Of a stretch of DNA of 11,288 nucleotides, positions 5,755-11,288 are shown in pieces. The translations under genes and the position numbers were made by a program. This DNA is from Choanephora cucurbitarum. Taxonomy: Eukaryota; Mucoromycota; Mucoromycetes; Mucorales; Choanephoraceae. Location of the stretch: NCBI GenBank assembly GCA_025331435.1, contig JAIWNI010000325.1:1-11288 (forward strand), in the 5' to 3' direction. The notes beneath the pieces were generated by a model. That model did no database searches. It was given only the letters and a program-made list of their open reading frames with translations, and had not been told where the DNA came from. Numbering within the stretch: the first letter of the stretch is position 1; the number at the start of each line of letters is the position of its first letter.

Positions 5755-6093
5755 TGGTGCTTATGGGTGGTTAGTCTAGGATTGGATATAGTTGATTGCA
5801 AAGATGCTGAAGTTAATGGTGATGCAGGCTATGATAATGTTGATGACTATGATAATACTGATGACTATGATAATAGAGATGACTAGGAGAATACTGATAA
5901 CACTACTTTTGATAACAACGACACTGATGAGTGTGATAATAGAGATGACTATGATAAAACTGATGACCATGATAATACTGATGAGTATGATAATATTGGT
6001 GACCATGATGATACTGATCTTAGTGCTGATTCAGATGTGGTACGGTTTAAATTGGAGGTTTTTTTTTTTTTTTTCCTCGATGTCTATACTTGA
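5755..6093 (+). pseudogene. Decayed acidic hexapeptide-repeat frame, unit 2
   Basis: Copy of 2075-2413 at +3680, with the same internal TAG and T16 tract. Confidence 0.45.
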
Positions 6094-6846
6094 GCAATTT
6101 GACATTTGTAGGATGATGTTGGCCATTAGTAAGTTAAGTTCTATGCTTTACAGCTGTTATGATAAGCTTACTATTGATAAGTTATAAAACAATGTTGTCA
6201 AAAAGCTATGATTGTCAGATTGCTCAAGTGAGATGACTGATTCTATCACAGTGTTAAATGGGGGATGAGCATGATGAATCTTGAATAAGCTCATTTCAGC
6301 CTGTGCATCAGCAAAAAACTCTTAGCTTGAGTAACAACATTTTTATATTTGATACTTTTATAAAAAACATTCGTTCCGGTCACAGAGAGCGAAATAGATT
6401 AATATTGAGACGATGCATTTCATAAGTAAAGATCGAAAAAAAATAAAAGAAAAATTGCTGATCAACGCTCTCAAATTATTCCAGCTTTCAAGCCTATTTT
6501 TTTTTTCTGTGAGAGAGGTATAAGCCTAATATACGAGTATTACTATGTGTTAAAGAGACCATAAATCAGCCAACTGAAGAGGTCGCTCAGTCTCTCTTGT
6601 CCTCATTCTTGTCTTTGATCCAAGGCTAAAATGCTTCAAAAGAGGTCCCTCAAGAAAAAAAAAAATTAGCAGTCAAAAATCACTCCTTTTGCCCAAAAAA
6701 GGAATCTAGTCAAAGTCGCGTAGGCTGGAAAATGATTACGTAGCTTTAGCCCTGGCTAGATTTATTTTTTTTTTCCTTTTGCCCTCATATCTTGGTTACA
6801 CCCAAGCTGCCGATCCTATCCAAGGTCATAGCAAATGATGCTATAG

Positions 6847-6930
6847 GTAACACACGCGATCCACTTGTATCACTTGACTCTCTTGACCTCAGTTATGCTA
6901 ACTTTTCTCTTTATACTGCTTCTTTGGTAG
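6847..6930 (+). other. Candidate intron A, unit 2
   Basis: Identical copy of the intron at 3167-3250. Confidence 0.55.
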
Positions 6931-7306
6931 GTTTGCTAGATCTCACTTTGGGGATCGCCATCAAGATGGCATCGTGTTGCTAGACTCTTGAGAGAGCCGC
7001 TCTTTTGAGTTTTAGTGACATCCGCTTCAAGTCCGTTAGGTGTCTACAGGTGGTAGATAACCCCTCTTTGCTTCAAGACTGCCTGTTTTTACCGTTCCAT
7101 GATATTGATGTTCTGGTGTTCTGGTGTTACCGCTATATGACCGAAAGTATAGCGAAGGGTATAGTAGACATGCACGCACGCACACACACGCGCACATATA
7201 GATACATATTCGGGTAAGCAAAGCAAGACCATCCAAGACTACCGCAAGGCTTTCCAAGACTACCGCAAGGCTACCGCAAGACAAGACAAGACCTCCGTAT
7301 GACTTT

Positions 7307-7377
7307 GTAAGTATCGTTCCTATCCACTTGAAGAGCTGTATCACTAACCTTACTTTTTACCCTTCTTTTTTTCATAG
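7307..7377 (+). other. Candidate intron B, across the unit 2/3 junction
   Basis: Identical copy of the intron at 3627-3697. Confidence 0.65.
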
Positions 7378-7569
7378 GTAATGGTGTACTCTCTCTCCTA
7401 GGCCTCTATCCCGATCGCGATCGTTGGTGTCCAAGACTGTCAAGACTCTCTTCCGCTTCTGAATTCCGTGATACCGTATGCTTTTGGTGTTCTATCCTTT
7501 TGGTGACTTATGCTTTTGGTGTTTCATGCTATGATTTCTTTGTTCTCTGATTCTGGTGTTTCCTAGTAT

Positions 7570-7572
<3 letters not shown>

Positions 7573-7634
<62 letters not shown>
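7573..7634. repeat. CT microsatellite, unit 3 (31 pairs)
   Basis: Perfect (CT)31, the shortest complete tract. Its length has the same remainder modulo 3 as in unit 1. Confidence 0.97.
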
Positions 7635-7639
<5 letters not shown>

Positions 7640-7806
7640 TTAATCTGGTGTTCAATGTTTTGGGTCTCATTGTTCTATGCTCTTGGTGTTTCTATGCTTT
7701 TGGTGTTGCTCGGATATGGTCTCTTTGTTCTGATGCTTTGGTGTTTCTATGGTTTGGTGTTTCCATGCTTTGGTGATGTATCTCTCTTGGATCTATGATC
7801 AACTAG

Positions 7807-7937
7807 GTAACTTATCACTTACATTTCGTGTACAACCTTACTAACTTTCATTCTCTCTCCTCTCTTTTTTTTTGTGCATATGTGTGTGTGTGTGCGTATA
7901 TATGTATGTCTACTAACCTTTCTATTTTCTATCCTAG
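7807..7937 (+). other. Candidate intron C, unit 3
   Basis: Identical copy of the intron at 451-581. Confidence 0.4.
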
Positions 7938-8025
7938 TTTTTATGCTCTGCGAGCTTACGCTACTAACCTCTCTCTCTTTTTTTTTTGTGCGTGTGTATG
8001 TGTGTATATATGTATGTCTACTAAC
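7839..8025 (+). repeat. TACTAAC/pyrimidine modules, unit 3
   Basis: Identical copy of the region at 483-669. Confidence 0.7.
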
Positions 8026-8260
8026 CCTTTTCTTTTTATCATCAATAAACTTCATTCATTATCATATTAACTACTATAATGTATCACTTTTTTTTATAAA
8101 TTAGTATTTTTTCACTTCAAATCCATAAAATAAAACTTGATTCAAATTAGTGCTTCCTACTAAATCATCTAAATCACATTCCAATCATGTCGTCTAAAAC
8201 ATACCGTTGCAGCCAAAAAAGCTGGAAAGTACAGCATTAGCCAATGTCAGCTGTACTTGA

Positions 8261-8878
8261 CTTCATTATGCTCAGCTTGATTAAGCTTACCATCATTATG
8301 CCTGATTTCATTATGCGTTGAATTCATTAGGCTGGATATCATTAGACTCAATTTCGTTTTGCTCGATTTCATTAGGCTGGATCTCATCAGGCTGGATCTC
8401 ATTAGGCTTGATCCAAAGGGGGCACAGTTTCATTGCGGTCAATTTCATTGTATTCACTTTCAGTGTCATCAAATTCGTTGTGCTTATTTTCTTAATGCTC
8501 AGTTTCATTGTGCTTGATTTCATTGTGCTTGATTTCATTGTGCTTGATTTCATTGTGCTTGATTTCATTGTGCTTGATTTCATTGTGCTTGATTTCATTG
8601 TGCTCGATTTCGTTGTGCTTATTTTCTTAATGCTCAGTTTCATTTTGCTCAGTTTCATTGTGCTTGATTTCAGTATTCTCAACTTCATTATACTTACTTG
8701 CTCTATGATCACTTCCTCCTTACTCATTCTTGCTGTCCTCATTATCAGTACGCTCATTGTCAGTGTACTCATTGTCAATATACTCATTGTCAATATAATC
8801 AGTGTCAGAAACGATCCAACCGATAAGCTCCGCTCTAATCAGAGTGCGCAAAAGTTGCAAGATTGTGGTGATTTCACC
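8261..8878 (-). pseudogene. Decayed acidic pentapeptide-repeat frame, unit 3
   Basis: Copy of 905-1522 at +7356 with the same stops and slip. Confidence 0.45.
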
Positions 8879-9430
8879 TTATAAGATATAGAACTAGATA
8901 TTGAAAATGATGACAAATAAAAGGATCATTTATTCTAAATACAATACAATCAAAACTACTAGAAGCTTAACATAATGTACAGAGTTAAAGCTAATAGGCA
9001 CATAAGACAAAGTAAGCAGTAAATGCTTACTCAGAATAAAAAGGGCAGAGAAAATTACACAAGCTCCAAATCAAGTCCTCCCAAATTTAAAGTCCTAATT
9101 CCATTGTATTCAGGAACGGTAAAATTACAGGACAATGGTATAACTCAGGAAGAAGACCTCAACCGTCATATAAAGATTATTTCCCTTATATTTTATGAGA
9201 ATAAGGATTAGTAAAATCCATTCACATCTGAGTAGACACACACTTTAGAAATTGTATATAAACCACTGTATTATTTAGCTTAGAAACATTATTCCACTTT
9301 TTAAGAATAAAGAGACTATCAACGTATTTCTTCTTGTCTTGTCTTTTTATTCTAACTCCCAATTTCTACAAAGATGATGCATTTTTAACATTGATCCCTC
9401 TCTCTCTGTCTCGAGGTTTGATGTATTTGA

Positions 9431-9769
9431 TGGTGCTTATGGGTGGTTAGTCTAGGATTGGATATAGTTGATTGCAAAGATGCTGAAGTTAATGGTGATG
9501 CAGGCTATGATAATGTTGATGACTATGATAATACTGATGACTATGATAATAGAGATGACTAGGAGAATACTGATAACACTACTTTTGATAACAACGACAC
9601 TGATGAGTGTGATAATAGAGATGACTATGATAAAACTGATGACCATGATAATACTGATGAGTATGATAATATTGGTGACCATGATGATACTGATCTTAGT
9701 GCTGATTCAGATGTGGTACGGTTTAAATTGGAGGTTTTTTTTTTTTTTTTCCTCGATGTCTATACTTGA
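9431..9769 (+). pseudogene. Decayed acidic hexapeptide-repeat frame, unit 3
   Basis: Copy of 2075-2413 at +7356, with the same internal TAG and T16 tract. Confidence 0.45.
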
Positions 9770-10522
9770 GCAATTTGACATTTGTAGGATGATGTTGGCC
9801 ATTAGTAAGTTAAGTTCTATGCTTTACAGCTGTTATGATAAGCTTACTATTGATAAGTTATAAAACAATGTTGTCAAAAAGCTATGATTGTCAGATTGCT
9901 CAAGTGAGATGACTGATTCTATCACAGTGTTAAATGGGGGATGAGCATGATGAATCTTGAATAAGCTCATTTCAGCCTGTGCATCAGCAAAAAACTCTTA
10001 GCTTGAGTAACAACATTTTTATATTTGATACTTTTATAAAAAACATTCGTTCCGGTCACAGAGAGCGAAATAGATTAATATTGAGACGATGCATTTCATA
10101 AGTAAAGATCGAAAAAAAATAAAAGAAAAATTGCTGATCAACGCTCTCAAATTATTCCAGCTTTCAAGCCTATTTTTTTTTTCTGTGAGAGAGGTATAAG
10201 CCTAATATACGAGTATTACTATGTGTTAAAGAGACCATAAATCAGCCAACTGAAGAGGTCGCTCAGTCTCTCTTGTCCTCATTCTTGTCTTTGATCCAAG
10301 GCTAAAATGCTTCAAAAGAGGTCCCTCAAGAAAAAAAAAAATTAGCAGTCAAAAATCACTCCTTTTGCCCAAAAAAGGAATCTAGTCAAAGTCGCGTAGG
10401 CTGGAAAATGATTACGTAGCTTTAGCCCTGGCTAGATTTATTTTTTTTTTCCTTTTGCCCTCATATCTTGGTTACACCCAAGCTGCCGATCCTATCCAAG
10501 GTCATAGCAAATGATGCTATAG

Positions 10523-10606
10523 GTAACACACGCGATCCACTTGTATCACTTGACTCTCTTGACCTCAGTTATGCTAACTTTTCTCTTTATACTGCTTCTT
10601 TGGTAG
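10523..10606 (+). other. Candidate intron A, unit 3
   Basis: Identical copy of the intron at 3167-3250. Confidence 0.55.
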
Positions 10607-10982
10607 GTTTGCTAGATCTCACTTTGGGGATCGCCATCAAGATGGCATCGTGTTGCTAGACTCTTGAGAGAGCCGCTCTTTTGAGTTTTAGTGACATCCG
10701 CTTCAAGTCCGTTAGGTGTCTACAGGTGGTAGATAACCCCTCTTTGCTTCAAGACTGCCTGTTTTTACCGTTCCATGATATTGATGTTCTGGTGTTCTGG
10801 TGTTACCGCTATATGACCGAAAGTATAGCGAAGGGTATAGTAGACATGCACGCACGCACACACACGCGCACATATAGATACATATTCGGGTAAGCAAAGC
10901 AAGACCATCCAAGACTACCGCAAGGCTTTCCAAGACTACCGCAAGGCTACCGCAAGACAAGACAAGACCTCCGTATGACTTT

Positions 10983-11053
10983 GTAAGTATCGTTCCTATC
11001 CACTTGAAGAGCTGTATCACTAACCTTACTTTTTACCCTTCTTTTTTTCATAG
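10983..11053 (+). other. Candidate intron B, across the unit 3/4 junction
   Basis: Identical copy of the intron at 3627-3697. The window itself opens in the last 16 nt of another copy (acceptor AG at 15-16). Confidence 0.65.
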
Positions 11054-11245
11054 GTAATGGTGTACTCTCTCTCCTAGGCCTCTATCCCGATCGCGATCGT
11101 TGGTGTCCAAGACTGTCAAGACTCTCTTCCGCTTCTGAATTCCGTGATACCGTATGCTTTTGGTGTTCTATCCTTTTGGTGACTTATGCTTTTGGTGTTT
11201 CATGCTATGATTTCTTTGTTCTCTGATTCTGGTGTTTCCTAGTAT

Positions 11246-11288
<43 letters not shown>
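11038..11288. repeat. Tandem repeat unit 4, partial (first 251 bp)
   Basis: Start of a fourth copy, matching the first part of units 1-3 up to the CT microsatellite, inside which the window stops. The tract carries a TT interruption at 11280-11281 that the other copies lack. Confidence 0.95.
11249..11288. repeat. CT microsatellite, unit 4, truncated by window end
   Basis: (CT)16, then a TT interruption at 11280-11281, then TCTCTC to the last base. The interruption may be real variation or a base-calling error at a sequence end. Confidence 0.95.

Larger units (their letters stand above)
3682..7361. repeat. Tandem repeat unit 2 (3680 bp)
   Basis: Second full copy, starting where the CTTCTTTTTTTCATAG string of position 1 recurs. 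The CT tract is 33 pairs and the T-run at 3802-3805 is 4 T. Landmarks downstream of the CT tract sit at exactly +3680 from unit 1, and I saw no other difference, including in the T16 run at 6059-6074 and the T10 run inside it. Confidence 0.97.
6785..8134 (+). other. Candidate spliced transcript, second complete copy (unit 2/3 junction)
   Basis: Same splice sites and AATAAA signals as the copy across the unit 1/2 junction. Introns are at 6847-6930, 7307-7377 and 7807-7937; AATAAA hexamers are at 8044-8049 and 8129-8134. Because each unit supplies the same donors and acceptors, read-through RNA could also splice from one unit to the next. Confidence 0.4.
7362..11037. repeat. Tandem repeat unit 3 (3676 bp)
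   Basis: Third full copy. The CT tract is 31 pairs, which accounts for the whole 4-bp length difference from unit 2. Landmarks after the CT tract lie at +3676 from unit 2 and +7356 from unit 1. Confidence 0.97.
10461..11288 (+). other. Candidate spliced transcript, third copy, 3' end outside window
   Basis: The 5' part contains introns 10523-10606 and 10983-11053 and is cut off in the CT tract. The matching 3' part of an upstream copy occupies 1-778, beginning inside the last 16 nt of its second intron. Confidence 0.35.

Overview
The window looks like eukaryotic nuclear or extrachromosomal DNA, not bacterial. It is AT-rich and full of microsatellites (CT, CA/GT, T-runs). It has no operon-like run of genes, and it carries short introns with GTAAGT-type donors, CTAAC or TACTAAC branch sites, pyrimidine tracts and TAG acceptors. 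Introns of 71 and 84 nt with a CTAAC branch 29-30 nt before the acceptor fit a fungus or another compact-intron eukaryote best. The acidic Asn/Asp/Glu-rich repeats would suit an AT-rich early-diverging fungus, but I cannot name the species. || Layout: the whole window is one head-to-tail tandem repeat. Three full units (1-3681, 3682-7361, 7362-11037) and the first 251 bp of a fourth are present. From fixed coordinate offsets and reading side by side, the units differ only in one T-run (3 T in unit 1, 4 T in the others) and in the length of a CT microsatellite (34, 33 and 31 CT pairs). The array is therefore either very recently amplified, strongly homogenised, or a small circle read as a concatemer. 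|| Each unit, in unit-1 coordinates: (a) 1-780 is the 3' part of a candidate plus-strand spliced transcript, with the acceptor at 15-16, a GGTGTT-rich minisatellite, the CT tract, a candidate intron at 451-581, four TACTAAC/pyrimidine modules and AATAAA signals at 688 and 773. (b) 871-902 is a 9-bp-stem hairpin. (c) 905-1522, minus strand, is a decayed acidic pentapeptide-repeat (N-E-I-K-H) reading frame. (d) 1523-2074 is a spacer with a small hairpin, a TATATAAA box and one doubtful 62-codon ORF. (e) 2075-2413, plus strand, is a decayed acidic hexapeptide-repeat (D-D-Y-D-N-T) frame with one internal stop. (f) 2408-2549 is bounded by 17-nt inverted repeats. (g) 2550-3003 has no recognisable gene. 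(h) 3004-3104 is promoter-like. (i) 3105-3681 is the 5' part of the spliced transcript, with introns at 3167-3250 and 3627-3697; the transcript continues into the next unit. || No rRNA, tRNA, transposase, reverse transcriptase, replication protein or other recognisable enzyme is present. The most interesting possibility is a tandemly amplified, spliced, apparently non-coding transcription unit that crosses every unit junction, sharing its unit with two divergent decayed acidic-repeat genes. All functional statements are inference from sequence pattern alone.
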